Shown here: in pieces, positions 1 through 9,970 of the stretch
How the letters are laid out: every line of letters starts with the position of its first letter
Position numbering within the stretch: position 1 is the stretch's first letter
Source of the DNA: Halomonas maura
Lineage (GTDB): Bacteria > Pseudomonadota > Gammaproteobacteria > Pseudomonadales > Halomonadaceae
Length of the DNA: 64,000 bases
Reading direction: 5' to 3'
NCBI RefSeq assembly: GCF_030409305.1
Contig: NZ_JAUFPQ010000023.1
Span: 406,734-470,733, forward strand
Notes under the pieces: model-generated
Seen by the model: only the letters and a program-made list of their open reading frames with translations
What the model was told of the DNA's origin: nothing
Database searches by the model: none
Program-made: the position numbers and the translations under genes

Positions 1-597
1 GTGGGCACCCAGATGCTGGCCAAGGGCCACCACCTGCCTCACGTCACCCTGGTGGTGGTGGTCAACGCCGATGCCGGCCTCTACTCGAGCGACTTCCGCG
101 CCCTGGAGCACAGCGCCCAGCTGCTCGAGCAGGTGGCCGGCCGCGCCGGTCGCGCCGCCCATCCCGGCCGGGTGCTGGTGCAGACCCTGCATGCCGACGA
201 TCCCAACCTGCGCCTGCTGGCGGCCCGCGGCTATGATGCGCTGGCCGAGCGGCTGCTGGAGGAGCGCCGCGCCGCGGCCCTGCCTCCCTTCCGTCACCTG
301 GCCCTGCTGCGCCTGGAGAGCCCCCGGGAGCAGGCGGCAAGCGAGCTCGGCGGCCGGGCCGCCGGCGCCTTGCGCGAGTACCTCGCCGAGCGCGGGCTGG
401 CGGTGGACTGCCTGGGCCCGGTGCCGGCGCCCATGGAACGCCGCCAGAACCGCTATCACCTGCAGGTCATGCTCGGCGCCGACAAGCGCAGCCGGCTCCA
501 CGAGGCGGGCGCCTGGCTCGCCGCCTGGCTGGAGGCCGAACCGGCGGCACGCCGGGTGCGCTGGTCACTGGATATCGATCCGCAAACCCTTAGCTAA
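1..597 (+). CDS. priA: Primosomal replication protein N' (PriA helicase), C-terminal part
   Basis: This is the last 198 codons of a PriA-type superfamily 2 DNA helicase, which reloads the replisome at stalled forks. The 5' end lies outside the window. The first residues read GTQMLAKGHHLPHVTLV, the conserved PriA segment containing helicase motif V, and are followed by QVAGRAGRA, motif VI with its arginine finger. The remainder matches the PriA C-terminal domain (PPFRHLALLRLE and the closing RWSLDIDP). The stop is TAA at 595-597. The gene precedes argS on the same strand, the order also found in Pseudomonas. I see nothing abnormal in the visible part. Confidence 0.95.
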   Translation: MGTQMLAKGHHLPHVTLVVVVNADAGLYSSDFRALEHSAQLLEQVAGRAGRAAHPGRVLVQTLHADDPNLRLLAARGYDALAERLLEERRAAALPPFRHLALLRLESPREQAASELGGRAAGALREYLAERGLAVDCLGPVPAPMERRQNRYHLQVMLGADKRSRLHEAGAWLAAWLEAEPAARRVRWSLDIDPQTLS

Positions 598-769
598 AGG
601 CGGGATGGTTGCTTCCCGCTTCAGGCCGATGTCCGCGAAGCGGAGAACTTCGCGCTCCCGACGACGTCGGGCCGGGGTTTAAAGCCCGCGCGCAATTGTC
701 GATAATGTGCGGCCAAGTGCCCGCCGACGGGCGAAAGACACGCCCGCGCCACAGGACATCAGATTCCCC

Positions 770-2455
770 ATGAAAGACACCATCATCGCCCTGCTGGAGG
801 GCGCCCTGGACGAACTCAAGCGCCAGGGCGTGCTGCCTCCCGAGCTCGCCCCGACCATCAAGGTCGACCCTTCCCGCGACAAGGCCCACGGCGACTACGC
901 CACCAACCTGGCGCTCGCGCTCGCCAAGCCCGCCGGCAAGACACCCCGCGAGCTGGCCGAGGCCCTGATCGCGGCCCTGCCGGAAAGCGACGCCGTCCAG
1001 AAGGTCGAGATCGCCGGCCCCGGCTTCGTCAACTTCTTCGCCGCCACCGATGCCGCCGCCCAGGTCGTGCGCCAGGTGCTGGAGGCCGGCGATGCCTTCG
1101 GCCGCAGCCTCACCGGCCAGGGCCGCAAGGTGCAGGTGGAGTTCGTCTCCGCCAACCCCACCGGCCCGCTGCACGTCGGCCACGGCCGCGGGGCGGCCAT
1201 CGGCGACTGCCTGTGCCGCCTGCTGGAGGCGACCGGCCACGACGTCACCCGCGAGTTCTACTACAACGACGCCGGCGCCCAGATCAGCAACCTGGCCCTC
1301 TCGGTGCAGGCCCGGGCCAAGGGCATCGATCCCGAGGATGCCGGCTGGCCCGCCGACGGCTACCGCGGCGGCTACATCATCGACGTGGCCAATGCCTACC
1401 TGGCCCGGGAGACGGTGCATGCCGACGACCGCCACGTCACCGCCGAGGGCGACCCCGACGACCTGGACGCCATCCGCGACTTCGCCGTGGCCTACCTGCG
1501 CCGCGAGCAGGACCTCGACCTGCGCGCCTTCGGCGTGGCGTTCGACGTCTATTCCCTGGAGTCCTCGCTGTATCGCGACGGCAAGGTGGCGGCCACCGCG
1601 GCCCGCCTGACCGAGAAGGGCCATACCTACGAGCGCGAGGGCGCCACCTGGCTGCGTACCACCGACTTCGGTGACGACAAGGACCGGGTGATGCGCAAGT
1701 CCGACGGCGACTACACCTACTTCCTGCCCGACGTCGCCTACCACCTCGACAAGTGGCAGCGCGGCTTCACCACCGTGATCAACGAGCAGGGCGCCGACCA
1801 CCACTCCACGGTGACCCGGGTGCGTGCCGGGCTGCAGGCCCTGGAGGCCGGCATTCCCGAGGGCTGGCCGGACTACGTGCTGCACCAGATGGTGATGGTC
1901 ACCCGCTCCGGGGTGGAGGTGAAGCTCTCCAAGCGGGCCGGTAGCTACGTCACGGTGCGCGACCTGATCGACGAGGTGGGCCGCGATGCCACCCGTTTCT
2001 TCCTCGCCGCCCGCCGCGCCGACTCGCAGCTGACCTTCGACATCGACCTGGCCCGCTCCCAGTCCAACGACAACCCGGTCTACTACGTCCAGTACGCCCA
2101 CGCCCGGGTCTGCAGCATGCTGCGCAAGGCCGAGGCCGAGGGCCAGCCCTTCGACCACGCCCTGGCCATGGAGAGCCTGGCGCTGCTCGACGCCGACCAG
2201 GAGAAGACCCTGCTCAACCGCCTGGCGCGCTACCCCGAGGTGGTCGAGCATGCCGCCGCCGCCCGGGAACCCCAGCAGATCGCCCAGTACCTGCTCGACC
2301 TCGCCGCCGAGTTCCACACCTGCTACAACGCGGTGAAGGTGATGGTCGAGGACGACGCCCGGCGCAACGCCCGCCTGGCGCTGGGCCTGGCCACCCGCCA
2401 GGTGCTGCGCAACGGCCTGGACCTGATGGGTGTCGGCGCCCCCGAGGAGATGTAA
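770..2455 (+). CDS. argS: Arginyl-tRNA synthetase
   Basis: Class I aminoacyl-tRNA synthetase that charges tRNA-Arg in the cytoplasm; 561 residues, close to the 577 of E. coli. The N-terminal Add-1 domain (about 1-110) is followed by the catalytic core with the HIGH-type motif HVGH at about residue 135 within [15 protein letters not shown]. The KMSKS-type loop reads KLSKRAG at about residue 385. The C-terminal DALR anticodon-binding domain ends in [11 protein letters not shown] chose the ATG at 770 because homology begins at [10 protein letters not shown] and an AGGA lies 13 nt upstream; the frame is open further upstream but without similarity. The next gene starts 3 nt after the stop, so the two are probably cotranscribed. 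Confidence 0.96.
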   Translation: MKDTIIALLEGALDELKRQGVLPPELAPTIKVDPSRDKAHGDYATNLALALAKPAGKTPRELAEALIAALPESDAVQKVEIAGPGFVNFFAATDAAAQVVRQVLEAGDAFGRSLTGQGRKVQVEFVSANPTGPLHVGHGRGAAIGDCLCRLLEATGHDVTREFYYNDAGAQISNLALSVQARAKGIDPEDAGWPADGYRGGYIIDVANAYLARETVHADDRHVTAEGDPDDLDAIRDFAVAYLRREQDLDLRAFGVAFDVYSLESSLYRDGKVAATAARLTEKGHTYEREGATWLRTTDFGDDKDRVMRKSDGDYTYFLPDVAYHLDKWQRGFTTVINEQGADHHSTVTRVRAGLQALEAGIPEGWPDYVLHQMVMVTRSGVEVKLSKRAGSYVTVRDLIDEVGRDATRFFLAARRADSQLTFDIDLARSQSNDNPVYYVQYAHARVCSMLRKAEAEGQPFDHALAMESLALLDADQEKTLLNRLARYPEVVEHAAAAREPQQIAQYLLDLAAEFHTCYNAVKVMVEDDARRNARLALGLATRQVLRNGLDLMGVGAPEEM

Positions 2456-2458
2456 GCC

Positions 2459-3202
2459 ATGGCCAGCCGCAAGCCGCCCGCCAACCGCAAGCGCGGCGCC
2501 ACCAACAGCAAGCGGCGCCCGGCCAAGCCCCAGCGGCACGGGCTGCCGGGCTGGCTCTGGGGGCTCGCCGGCCTGGTCGCCGGCTTCCTGATCTCCCAGC
2601 ACCAGCACGGCACGGCGCCCTGGCAGGACGGGCCGGTCACGCCGCTGGCCACGGTGGTGCCCAAGCCCGCGCCCTCGTCCGACGGGTCGAGCGGCGGCGG
2701 GAGCGCGCCGACGCCAGGCGAGCCGCGCATGCCGACCTTCGAGTTCTACACCCTGCTGCCCGAATCCGAGGTGATCGCCCCGGGCGGCCAGGTGCCGACC
2801 TCCACCGCCACCCCGCCGCCGAAGCCCCCCGCGGCCGACGAGGAGAAGGCCCAGCCGGCGGTTGCGGTGGACGATCCCATCGCCCAGGTGATCGCCGCCA
2901 ACAGCGCCCCCGTCGAGGCGCGCAGCCGAGAGCCGGCCGCGACCGCCGAGGACGGGGATGGGGACGGCAAGCGCTACGTGCTGCAGGCGGCGTCCTTCCG
3001 GGCCTCCGAGGACGCCCGCCGCCTGGCCGGCCGCCTCCAGGACTTCGGCCTGCTGGCCAAGATCAGCGAGGTCCAGACCGGCGACGGGGCTACCTGGCAC
3101 CGGGTCCAGGTGGGCCCCTACAGCGACCGCCGCGAGCTCAGCCGCGCCCAGGACCTGATGGTCACCCAGGGCATCGAGCCGCTGATGATCCAGCTGCAAT
3201 GA
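2459..3202 (+). CDS. FtsN-like SPOR-domain cell division protein
   Basis: Probable divisome protein of 247 residues with bitopic inner-membrane topology. A basic N-terminal cytoplasmic tail (1-28, many Arg/Lys) leads into a transmembrane helix at about 29-46. A long Pro/Ala-rich periplasmic linker follows, then a C-terminal SPOR domain from about residue 171 (KRYVLQAASFRASEDARR) to the end. SPOR domains bind denuded septal peptidoglycan. The position between argS and hslV matches the ftsN-like gene of Pseudomonas and the ftsN-hslVU order of E. coli. FtsN identity rests on architecture and synteny, because sequence outside SPOR is poorly conserved; another SPOR protein is the main alternative. 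Confidence 0.82.
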   Translation: MASRKPPANRKRGATNSKRRPAKPQRHGLPGWLWGLAGLVAGFLISQHQHGTAPWQDGPVTPLATVVPKPAPSSDGSSGGGSAPTPGEPRMPTFEFYTLLPESEVIAPGGQVPTSTATPPPKPPAADEEKAQPAVAVDDPIAQVIAANSAPVEARSREPAATAEDGDGDGKRYVLQAASFRASEDARRLAGRLQDFGLLAKISEVQTGDGATWHRVQVGPYSDRRELSRAQDLMVTQGIEPLMIQLQ

Positions 3203-3214
3203 CGCCCCGCCACG

Positions 3215-3243
3215 GTTGAATTCCCGCCCGGGCGCCCACACTT
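3215..3243 (+). promoter_or_regulatory. Possible heat-shock (sigma-32-like) promoter of hslVU
   Basis: A GTTGAA element at 3215-3220 is followed after about 15 nt by a C-rich CCCACACTT, loosely resembling the sigma-32 pattern CTTGAAA / CCCCATnT. hslVU is a classic heat-shock operon, so a promoter in this 126-nt gap is expected. The -10 match is poor and this is a weak call. Confidence 0.28.
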
Positions 3244-3328
3244 CCCCTGAAGCTCATCCACGGCGCCCGGGCCACCCGCGGCGCCGCCAGTCATCGGGAG
3301 CCCCTCGCTCCCATAAGGAGTCCCCTCC

Positions 3329-3847
3329 ATGACCACGATCGTTTCCGTGCGTCGCGGCGACCAGGTGGCCCTGGCCGGCGACGGCCAGGTCTCGCTGGGC
3401 AACACCGTGATGAAGGGCAACGCCAGCAAGGTGCGTCGCCTCTACCGCGGCCAGGTACTGGCCGGCTTCGCCGGCGGCACCGCCGATGCCTTCACGCTCT
3501 TCGAGCGTTTCGAGGCCCAGCTCGAGAAGCACCAGGGCAACCTCACCAAGGCCGCCGTGGAGCTGGCCAAGGACTGGCGCACCGACCGCGCCCTGCGCCG
3601 CCTGGAGGCGCTGCTCGCCGTGGCCGACAAGCACGCCTCGCTGATCATCACCGGCAACGGCGACGTGGTGGAACCCGAGCGCGGCATCATCGCCATCGGC
3701 TCCGGCGGCAACTTCGCCCAGGCCGCCGCCCGCGCGCTGCTCGAGAACACCGAGCTGCCGGCCCGCGAGATCACCGAGAAGTCGCTGGAGATCGCCGCCG
3801 ACATCTGCGTGTTCACCAACCACAACGTCACGCTGGAAGAGCTCTGA
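3329..3847 (+). CDS. hslV: ATP-dependent protease subunit HslV (ClpQ)
   Basis: Peptidase subunit of the HslVU (ClpQY) two-component protease, 172 residues, cytoplasmic. It forms a double hexameric ring of the proteasome beta-subunit fold. After removal of Met1 the chain begins TTIVSVRR, exposing the catalytic N-terminal threonine typical of HslV. The conserved [13 protein letters not shown] and [14 protein letters not shown] segments are present. A ribosome binding site, AAGGAG, lies about 8 nt before the ATG. hslU begins 2 nt after the stop, so the two are translated from one message. Length and sequence are fully typical. Confidence 0.97.
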   Translation: MTTIVSVRRGDQVALAGDGQVSLGNTVMKGNASKVRRLYRGQVLAGFAGGTADAFTLFERFEAQLEKHQGNLTKAAVELAKDWRTDRALRRLEALLAVADKHASLIITGNGDVVEPERGIIAIGSGGNFAQAAARALLENTELPAREITEKSLEIAADICVFTNHNVTLEEL

Positions 3848-3849
3848 CC

Positions 3850-5172
3850 ATGACCCGGATGACCCCCCGCGAGATCGTCCACGCCCTGGACCAGTACATC
3901 ATCGGCCAGCAGGACGCCAAGCGCGCCGTGGCCATCGCCCTGCGCAACCGCTGGCGGCGCATGCAGCTCGACGGCGAACTGCGCCAGGAAGTCACCCCCA
4001 AGAACATCCTGATGATCGGCCCCACCGGCGTGGGCAAGACCGAGATCGCCCGCCGCCTGGCCAAGCTGGCCGGCGCGCCCTTCATCAAGGTCGAGGCCAC
4101 CAAGTTCACCGAGGTGGGCTACGTGGGCCGCGACGTGGAATCCATCGTCCGCGACCTCACCGAGGCCGCCATCAAGCTGGTCCGCGAGCAGGCCAAGGAC
4201 GAGGTGCGCCATCGCGCCGAGGACGCCGCCGAGGACCGCATCCTCGATGCCCTGCTGCCGCCGCCCCGCGGCCAGGAGGACCAGCCCCGCGCCGAGAGCT
4301 CGACCCGCCAGACCTTCCGCAAGAAGCTCCGCGAGGGCGACCTCGACGACAAGGAGATCGACGTCGAGGTGACCCAGCAGGGCCAGGGCATCGACCTCAT
4401 GACCCCGCCGGGCATGGAGGAGATGACCAACCAGCTGCAGAGCCTGTTCTCCAGCATGGGCAAGCAGAAGACCGAGACTCGCCGCGTGGCGGTGCGCGAC
4501 GCCTTCGCCCTGCTGCGCGACGAGGAGGCCGCCAAGCTGGTCAACGAGGACGACATCAAGCAGCGGGCCATCGAGGCCGTGGAGCAGAACGGCATCGTCT
4601 TCCTCGACGAGATCGACAAGGTCGCCAAGGGCAGCGGCCAGTCCAGCGGCGGCGAGGTCTCCCGGGAGGGCGTGCAGCGCGACCTGCTGCCGCTGATCGA
4701 GGGCTCCAGCGTCTCCACCAAGTACGGAATGGTGAAGACCGACCATATCCTGTTCATCGCCTCCGGCGCCTTCCACCTGTCGCGTCCCTCGGACCTGATC
4801 CCCGAGCTGCAGGGCCGGCTGCCGATCCGCGTCGAGCTCGATGCCCTGACGCCGGACGACTTCAAGCGCATCCTCACCGAGCCCTCCGCGGCGCTGACCC
4901 GCCAGTACGAGGCGCTGCTCGCCACCGAGGGCCTCGAGGTCATGTTCAGCGCGGACGGCATCGAGCGCATCGCCGAGATCGCCTGGAAGGTCAACGAGGG
5001 CACCGAGAACATCGGCGCTCGCCGCCTGCACACGGTGATGGAGCGACTGCTGGAGGAGGCCTCCTTCAAGGGCTCCGACATCGGCAGCCCGCTGACCATC
5101 GATGCCGCCTACGTCGACTCCCAGCTCGGCGAGCTGGCGATGGACGAGGACCTGTCGCGGTATATCCTGTAA
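3850..5172 (+). CDS. hslU: ATP-dependent protease ATPase subunit HslU (ClpY)
   Basis: AAA+ unfoldase that feeds substrates to HslV; 440 residues, the normal length. The Walker A motif GPTGVGKT is at about 57-64 and Walker B IVFLDEID at about 249-256. Between them lies the variable I domain (about 110-240, acidic and Arg-rich). Sensor 2 ([18 protein letters not shown]) and the C-terminal tail ending SRYIL, which inserts into HslV, are both intact. It begins 2 nt after hslV. A 182-nt gap with no clear strong terminator follows; it holds a GCGGG/CCCGC mini-hairpin just before the next gene. Confidence 0.97.
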   Translation: MTRMTPREIVHALDQYIIGQQDAKRAVAIALRNRWRRMQLDGELRQEVTPKNILMIGPTGVGKTEIARRLAKLAGAPFIKVEATKFTEVGYVGRDVESIVRDLTEAAIKLVREQAKDEVRHRAEDAAEDRILDALLPPPRGQEDQPRAESSTRQTFRKKLREGDLDDKEIDVEVTQQGQGIDLMTPPGMEEMTNQLQSLFSSMGKQKTETRRVAVRDAFALLRDEEAAKLVNEDDIKQRAIEAVEQNGIVFLDEIDKVAKGSGQSSGGEVSREGVQRDLLPLIEGSSVSTKYGMVKTDHILFIASGAFHLSRPSDLIPELQGRLPIRVELDALTPDDFKRILTEPSAALTRQYEALLATEGLEVMFSADGIERIAEIAWKVNEGTENIGARRLHTVMERLLEEASFKGSDIGSPLTIDAAYVDSQLGELAMDEDLSRYIL

Positions 5173-5354
5173 ACCCAGCCGCGAGCTTCAAGCGATAGGC
5201 TGTAAGCATCCCCTAGATGGCGCAGTCCTCGCAGGATCATGACGACGGAACTGCGCCACGCCAAGGCCTTGCGAACAGAGGCCGACCGACGGCCGCTCAC
5301 GGCTTGACGCTGACAGCTTAACGCGGCGGGCGACGCCCGCTACCGGAGGGACTC

Positions 5355-5738
5355 ATGACTGCCCCCATCCCCACCAAGGTGCACTACCACAAGCAGGACC
5401 GCGAACTGGAGCTGACCTACGCGGGCGGCGAGAGCCACCGCCTCTCGGTGGAATACCTGCGTGTCTTCTCGCCCTCCGCCGAGGTCCGCGGCCACGGCCC
5501 GGATTCCGCCACCCTGCAGGTCGGCAAGAAGCACGTCGGCCTGGCCAATATCACCCAGGCCGGCCGCTACGCGCTCAAGCTGCACTTCGACGACGGCCAT
5601 GACAGCGGCCTCTACAGCTGGGACTACCTCCATGCGCTGATCCGCGACCGGGAGGCCAACTGGGCCGACTACCTGAGGCGTCTCGAGGAGGCCGGTGCCT
5701 CGCGGGAGCCGCTGGGCATCGAGATCAAACAGCTGTAG
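5355..5738 (+). CDS. DUF971 protein (gamma-butyrobetaine hydroxylase-like N-terminal domain)
   Basis: A 127-residue single-domain protein of the DUF971 family, related to the N-terminal domain of gamma-butyrobetaine dioxygenase. The hallmark features are LTYAGGESHRLSVEYLRVFSPSAEVRGHG near the N-terminus (about residues 18-48) and GLYSWDYLHAL near residue 88. Function is not established for the stand-alone form. It follows hslU exactly as in Pseudomonas, where pha polyester-synthesis genes lie between it and ubiE; here ubiE follows directly. A GGAGGGACTC ribosome binding site supports the ATG at 5355. Confidence 0.85.
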   Translation: MTAPIPTKVHYHKQDRELELTYAGGESHRLSVEYLRVFSPSAEVRGHGPDSATLQVGKKHVGLANITQAGRYALKLHFDDGHDSGLYSWDYLHALIRDREANWADYLRRLEEAGASREPLGIEIKQL

Positions 5739-5846
5739 GGGCGCCGTCAAGACAAGCCCCCCCGGGGGGCGCTACAATGCGCCCCATCGCGCGGGGCCGC
5801 CGGGCCTCGCCTCTCCATGTGCAGCTGACTCGGGAGCCTCCCCCGC

Positions 5847-6602
5847 ATGACCCCCAGCGACAAGCGCACCACCCACTTCGGCTACCAGGAAGTCCCGGTC
5901 GAGGAGAAGGCCTCCCGCGTGGCCCATGTCTTCCACTCCGTGGCGTCCCGCTATGACGTGATGAACGACCTGATGTCGTTCGGCATCCACCGCCTGTGGA
6001 AGCGCCTGACCATCGAGCGCGCCGGGGTGCGCCCGGGCCACAGCGTGCTCGACATCGCCGGCGGCACCGGCGACCTGACGTGGAAGTTCTCGCGGCTGGT
6101 CGGGCCCCGAGGCCGCGTGGTGCTCGCCGACATCAACGAGTCCATGCTGCGGGTCGGCCGCGACAAGCTCCTCGACCGGGGCGTCGGCGGCAACGTCGAG
6201 TACGTCCAGGCCAATGCCGAGACCCTGCCGTTTCCCGACAACACCTTCGACTGCATCACCATCGCCTTCGGCCTGCGCAACGTCACCGACAAGGACGCCG
6301 CCCTGCGCTCCATGGCCCGGGTGCTCAAGCCCGGCGGCCGCCTGCTGGTGCTGGAGTTCTCCAAGCCCGGCAACCCGCTGCTGACCCGCGCCTATGACGA
6401 GTACTCCTTCCGCCTGTTGCCGCGCATGGGCGAGCTGGTCGCCGGGGACGCCGACAGCTATCGCTATCTCGCCGAATCGATCCGCATGCATCCCGACCAG
6501 GAGACCCTCAAGGGCATGATGGAAGCCGCCGGCCTGGAGCGCGTCGAGTACACCAATCTCACCGGGGGCGTCGTCGCCCTGCACCGCGGCATCAAGCTGT
6601 GA
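5847..6602 (+). CDS. ubiE: Ubiquinone/menaquinone C-methyltransferase UbiE
   Basis: SAM-dependent C-methyltransferase of ubiquinone synthesis (the C2 methylation of the benzoquinol ring), 251 residues, as in E. coli. The family signature [17 protein letters not shown] is at about 33-49. The SAM-binding motif [12 protein letters not shown], is at about 67-77, and a second conserved block, [15 protein letters not shown], follows. It heads the ubiE-ubiJ-ubiB cluster: ubiJ starts about 7 nt after the stop and ubiB overlaps ubiJ, so the three are likely one operon for aerobic quinone synthesis. UbiE also methylates demethylmenaquinone in species that make menaquinone; nothing here decides that. 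Confidence 0.97.
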   Translation: MTPSDKRTTHFGYQEVPVEEKASRVAHVFHSVASRYDVMNDLMSFGIHRLWKRLTIERAGVRPGHSVLDIAGGTGDLTWKFSRLVGPRGRVVLADINESMLRVGRDKLLDRGVGGNVEYVQANAETLPFPDNTFDCITIAFGLRNVTDKDAALRSMARVLKPGGRLLVLEFSKPGNPLLTRAYDEYSFRLLPRMGELVAGDADSYRYLAESIRMHPDQETLKGMMEAAGLERVEYTNLTGGVVALHRGIKL

Positions 6603-6609
6603 GGTCGTG

Positions 6610-7251
6610 ATGGCGCTGACACCGACCCTGCTGCTGGGCGGCCTCGAACGCAGCCTCAACGCCCTGCTCGCCCGCGACCCCGCTGCCCCCGCGCGCCTCG
6701 CCCGCCTGGCGGGCCAGCGCCTGCTGCTGCGCCTCGAGCACCCGCCGCTGGCGCTGGCCGTGCACTTCCATGACCAGGGCCTGGACCTGCTGCGCCAGGA
6801 CGAGGCCCCGGAGGAGGCCTACGACGCGGTCGTCGAAGTCGATGCCGAGACCCTCGGCGAGCTGCTCGGCGGCGCCCCGGTGGAGCGGCTGATGTTCCAG
6901 GGCAAGCTGGCGGTGCGGGGCCGCATCCCCCTGCTGGAGGCCACCCGGGACCTGCTGCTGGACCTGGACCTGGACTGGGAGGGCGAGCTCGCCCGCTGGC
7001 TCGGCGACATCCCCGCCCACAGCCTGGCCGAGGGCGTGCGCAGCCTGGGCCGCTGGGGCCTGCGTACCCGCCAGGAGCTGTGTGCCGACGTCTCGGAGTA
7101 TGTCTTCGAGGAGGCCCGGCTGCTGCCGGGCCGTCACCAGCTCGAGATCCTGCGCGATCACCTCACCGAGCTGGAGATCGCCACCGACCGCCTCGAGGCC
7201 CGCCTCGAGCGCCTGCGCCGGCGACTGACGGGCCAGGAGGGCCGCGCATGA
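6610..7251 (+). CDS. ubiJ: Ubiquinone biosynthesis accessory factor UbiJ (SCP2 domain)
   Basis: Accessory lipid-binding protein that helps assemble the Ubi enzyme complex; 213 residues. The N-terminal half (about 15-115) is an SCP2-type sterol-carrier fold ([28 protein letters not shown]). The C-terminal part is helical, with a likely coiled coil ([20 protein letters not shown]). It lies between ubiE and ubiB, the diagnostic context. A GTG at 6607 is also in frame. I prefer the ATG at 6610, five nt after a GAGG. The stop TGA overlaps the start of ubiB (ATGA), so translation of the two is probably coupled. Confidence 0.9.
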   Translation: MALTPTLLLGGLERSLNALLARDPAAPARLARLAGQRLLLRLEHPPLALAVHFHDQGLDLLRQDEAPEEAYDAVVEVDAETLGELLGGAPVERLMFQGKLAVRGRIPLLEATRDLLLDLDLDWEGELARWLGDIPAHSLAEGVRSLGRWGLRTRQELCADVSEYVFEEARLLPGRHQLEILRDHLTELEIATDRLEARLERLRRRLTGQEGRA

Positions 7252-8870
7252 TCCCGCGCCTCCTGCGCATCGGCTGGGTGATCACCCGCTACCGGCTCGA
7301 CACCCTGCTGCCCATGGAGCGCCTGCCCTGGTGGCTGCGCCTGGCGCTGACCCTATCGCCACTGCGGCTGGTGCCCATCGGGCCCCGCCCCCGGGGCGAG
7401 CGCCTGCGCCTGGCCCTGGAGACCCTGGGGCCGATCTTCGTCAAGTTCGGCCAGGTGCTGTCGACCCGCCGCGACCTCTTCCCCGAGGACATCGCCGACG
7501 AGCTCAAGCGCCTGCAGGACCAGGTTCCGCCCTTCCCCGGTCGCCAGGCCCGCGCCCTGGTCGAGGAGGAGCTCGGCATGCCGCTGAGCGAGGCCTTCGC
7601 CGACTTCGCGCCCGAGCCGCTGGCCTCGGCCTCGGTGGCCCAGGTGCATGCCGCCCGCCTGCACGGGGGCGAAGAGGTGGTGGTCAAGATCATCCGCCCG
7701 GGCATCGACCGGGTGATGCGCCAGGACATGGCGCTGATGTACCGGGTCGCCGCCCTGCTGGCACGCATTCCCGAGGCCCGCCGGCTGCGTCCCGTGGAAG
7801 TGGTGCGCGACTACGAGTCGACGCTGTTCGACGAACTCGACCTGACCAAGGAGGCCGCCAACACCTCCCAGCTCAAGCGCAACTTCAAGGGCTCGCCGCT
7901 GCTGTTCGTGCCGGGCATCCACTGGGAGCTGACCCGTCGGCGGGTGATGGTCCAGGAGCGCATCCACGGCGTGCCGGTGGCCGACACCGCGGCCCTGGCG
8001 GCCCAGGGCACCGACCTCAAGACGCTCGCCGAGCGCGGCGTGGAGATCTTCTTCACCCAGGTCTTCCGCGACAACTTCTTCCATGCCGACATGCACCCGG
8101 GCAACATCTTCGTCTCCCGGGAGACGCCCTGGAACCCCCAGTACATCGCCATCGACTGCGGCATCGTCGGCAGCCTGACCCGCGAGGACCAGGACTACCT
8201 GGCCCGCAACCTGCTGGCCTTCTTCCACCAGGACTACTACGAGGTGGCGGCGCTGCACATCGAGTCGGGCTGGGTCGGCGAGGACACCCGGGCCAACGAG
8301 TTCGCCGCGGCGGTACGCACCGTCTGCGAGCCGATCCTCGAGAAACCCCTCAAGGACATCTCCTTCGGCCAGGTGCTGCTGGGCCTGTTCCAGACCGCGC
8401 GACGCTTCAATATGGAGGTCCAGCCGCAGCTGGTGCTGTTGCAGAAGACCCTGCTCAATATCGAGGGCCTGGGGCGCCAGCTGTATCCGGACCTGGACCT
8501 GTGGGCCACCGCCAAGCCCTACCTGGAACAGTGGATGAAGGAGCGCGCCGGCCCCCGCGGCTTCTGGGACTCCCTCAAGCGCCAGGCGCCGGAGCTCTCC
8601 CGCCAGCTCCCGGAGCTGCCGGTGCTGGCCCACCAGGCCCTGGCCCGCAGCGAGCATGGCCACCACCAGCAGCGTCGCCAGAGCGAGGCCATCGGCGCCA
8701 TCCAGCGGCGCCTCGAGGGCCATGGCCGGCGTCAGCGCCGGCTGCGCCTGGGCGTGCTGATGGTGGCGGTGGCACTCGCCTGGCAACCGCTGGTCGAATG
8801 GGCAGGCGGCCAACCCTGGCCGGTGCTCGTCGCCGCGGCGCTGGGTGGCCTGCTGCTGGCGTGGAACTGA
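7248..8870 (+). CDS. ubiB: Ubiquinone biosynthesis protein kinase-like UbiB
   Basis: Member of the ABC1/ADCK/UbiB atypical kinase-like ATPase family, needed for ubiquinone synthesis and thought to extract quinone precursors from the membrane. It has 540 residues (E. coli 546). The KxGQ signature is within [16 protein letters not shown] at about residue 65-80, and the alanine-rich loop is [11 protein letters not shown]. The catalytic block [11 protein letters not shown] and the IDCGIVG motif are intact. Two hydrophobic segments at the C-terminus (about 500-540, [13 protein letters not shown] and [14 protein letters not shown]) anchor it in the inner membrane. Its ATG overlaps the ubiJ stop (ATGA). 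Confidence 0.96.
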   Translation: MIPRLLRIGWVITRYRLDTLLPMERLPWWLRLALTLSPLRLVPIGPRPRGERLRLALETLGPIFVKFGQVLSTRRDLFPEDIADELKRLQDQVPPFPGRQARALVEEELGMPLSEAFADFAPEPLASASVAQVHAARLHGGEEVVVKIIRPGIDRVMRQDMALMYRVAALLARIPEARRLRPVEVVRDYESTLFDELDLTKEAANTSQLKRNFKGSPLLFVPGIHWELTRRRVMVQERIHGVPVADTAALAAQGTDLKTLAERGVEIFFTQVFRDNFFHADMHPGNIFVSRETPWNPQYIAIDCGIVGSLTREDQDYLARNLLAFFHQDYYEVAALHIESGWVGEDTRANEFAAAVRTVCEPILEKPLKDISFGQVLLGLFQTARRFNMEVQPQLVLLQKTLLNIEGLGRQLYPDLDLWATAKPYLEQWMKERAGPRGFWDSLKRQAPELSRQLPELPVLAHQALARSEHGHHQQRRQSEAIGAIQRRLEGHGRRQRRLRLGVLMVAVALAWQPLVEWAGGQPWPVLVAAALGGLLLAWN

Positions 8871-8897
8871 CGATCCCCTGTAATGGAACCTTCTCCC

Positions 8898-9233
8898 ATG
8901 AGCGATATTCTCGACCGCCTGCATGACGTGCTCGAACAGCGCCGCCAGGCGGCCCCTCAGGACTCCTACGTGGCCAGCTTGCATGACAAGGGCTTGAACA
9001 AGATACTCGAGAAGGTCGGCGAGGAAGCGACCGAAACCCTGCTGGCGGCCAAGGATGCCGAGGACGGTAACGCGGAGCAGCGCCAGGCAGTGATCGCCGA
9101 AACGGCCGACCTGTGGTTTCATAGCCTGGTGATGCTCTCTCACCTGGGGCTCGACCACCATCAGGTGCTCGACGAACTCGCGCGTCGCTTCGGCCTCTCC
9201 GGCCACGACGAGAAGGCCGCGAGGCAACGCTAG
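8898..9233 (+). CDS. hisE: Phosphoribosyl-ATP pyrophosphatase
   Basis: Second enzyme of histidine synthesis, hydrolysing phosphoribosyl-ATP to phosphoribosyl-AMP; 111 residues with the MazG-like all-alpha fold. The metal-binding EExxE-type segment is [15 protein letters not shown], and [13 protein letters not shown] follows downstream. I start it at the ATG at 8898 (MSDILDRL); an in-frame ATG at 8883 has no ribosome binding site. In Pseudomonas hisI (phosphoribosyl-AMP cyclohydrolase) normally lies just upstream. It is absent here: ubiB is followed directly by hisE. The tat genes come next, as in Pseudomonas. Confidence 0.94.
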   Translation: MSDILDRLHDVLEQRRQAAPQDSYVASLHDKGLNKILEKVGEEATETLLAAKDAEDGNAEQRQAVIAETADLWFHSLVMLSHLGLDHHQVLDELARRFGLSGHDEKAARQR

Positions 9234-9286
9234 ACCGCATCGACCATTCCGGGCGCGCCCCGGGACCCGAACCAGAGGAAGTCGCT

Positions 9287-9541
9287 ATGTTAGGTGGTAT
9301 CAGTATCTGGCAGCTGCTGATCGTGCTCGGCATCATCATCCTGATCTTCGGCACCAAGAAACTGCGCAACGTCGGCGGCGACCTGGGCGGCGCCGTGAAG
9401 GGCTTCAAGAAGGCCATGCACGACGAGGACAAGGCCGAGGATGCCGACAAGCCTCAGGCCCAGGTGCGCCACGACGACGAGGGCCAGACCTACGACGTCA
9501 AGGCCGAGCGGAAGCCCGAGGAACAGGAAGAGCGCAAGTAA
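9287..9541 (+). CDS. tatA: Twin-arginine translocase subunit TatA
   Basis: Pore-forming component of the Tat export system for folded proteins, 84 residues. A single N-terminal transmembrane helix (about 5-21, [18 protein letters not shown]) is followed by the conserved FGTKKLRN hinge. An amphipathic helix (about 26-43, [15 protein letters not shown]) and an acidic, hydrophilic tail complete it. GAGGAAG lies about 6 nt upstream of the ATG. tatB begins 6 nt after the stop, and the three genes form a compact operon. All features are typical of TatA. Confidence 0.96.
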   Translation: MLGGISIWQLLIVLGIIILIFGTKKLRNVGGDLGGAVKGFKKAMHDEDKAEDADKPQAQVRHDDEGQTYDVKAERKPEEQEERK

Positions 9542-9547
9542 GCCGCC

Positions 9548-9970
9548 ATGTTCGACATCGGCTTTCTCGAACTGTTGATCATCGGCGTGGTGGGCCTGCT
9601 GGTGCTGGGCCCCGAGCGCCTGCCCAGGGCCGCCCGGACCCTGGGCCTGTGGATCGGCAAGATCAAGCGCACGGTCTCCGGCATGCAGCGCGAGATCAGC
9701 GCCCAGCTCGAGGCCGAGGAACTGCGCCAGAAGCTCGACGAGCAGCAGAAGAAGCTCGACGAGGGCCTCCACCGGGTCAAGCGTGACGTGGAGGGTCTCG
9801 CCGACACGCCACCGAAGGATGCCGGCGCGGCCTCCCGCGGTGACGCCGAGGCGCCGGCAGCGTCCTCCCCGCCGCCCGAGCAGCGCCTCGACGATGCCCT
9901 GGCCAGGGCCCGCGAGACGGCCGCCGAGGCGCCAGACGCCGACGCCCACAAGGACTCCGCCGCGCGATGA
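9548..9970 (+). CDS. tatB: Twin-arginine translocase subunit TatB
   Basis: Receptor-complex partner of TatC that recognises twin-arginine signal peptides; 140 residues. The N-terminal MFDIGFLELLIIGVVGLLVL helix with its acidic residue at position 8 is the TatB signature, followed by the GPERLPRAART hinge and amphipathic helix. Residues 50-80 are strongly charged and probably coiled-coil, and the C-terminal third is Ala/Pro-rich and disordered. The stop overlaps the tatC start (ATGA), suggesting translational coupling. Confidence 0.96.
   Translation: MFDIGFLELLIIGVVGLLVLGPERLPRAARTLGLWIGKIKRTVSGMQREISAQLEAEELRQKLDEQQKKLDEGLHRVKRDVEGLADTPPKDAGAASRGDAEAPAASSPPPEQRLDDALARARETAAEAPDADAHKDSAAR

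Noticed and set aside
690..710. A GATAAT -10 element before argS
   Set aside because: No acceptable -35 at the right distance; argS could also be read through from priA.
590..3241. An 883-codon frame antisense to argS and the SPOR gene
   Set aside because: Same GC-driven shadow effect; both opposite-strand genes are clear and the frame starts without an RBS.
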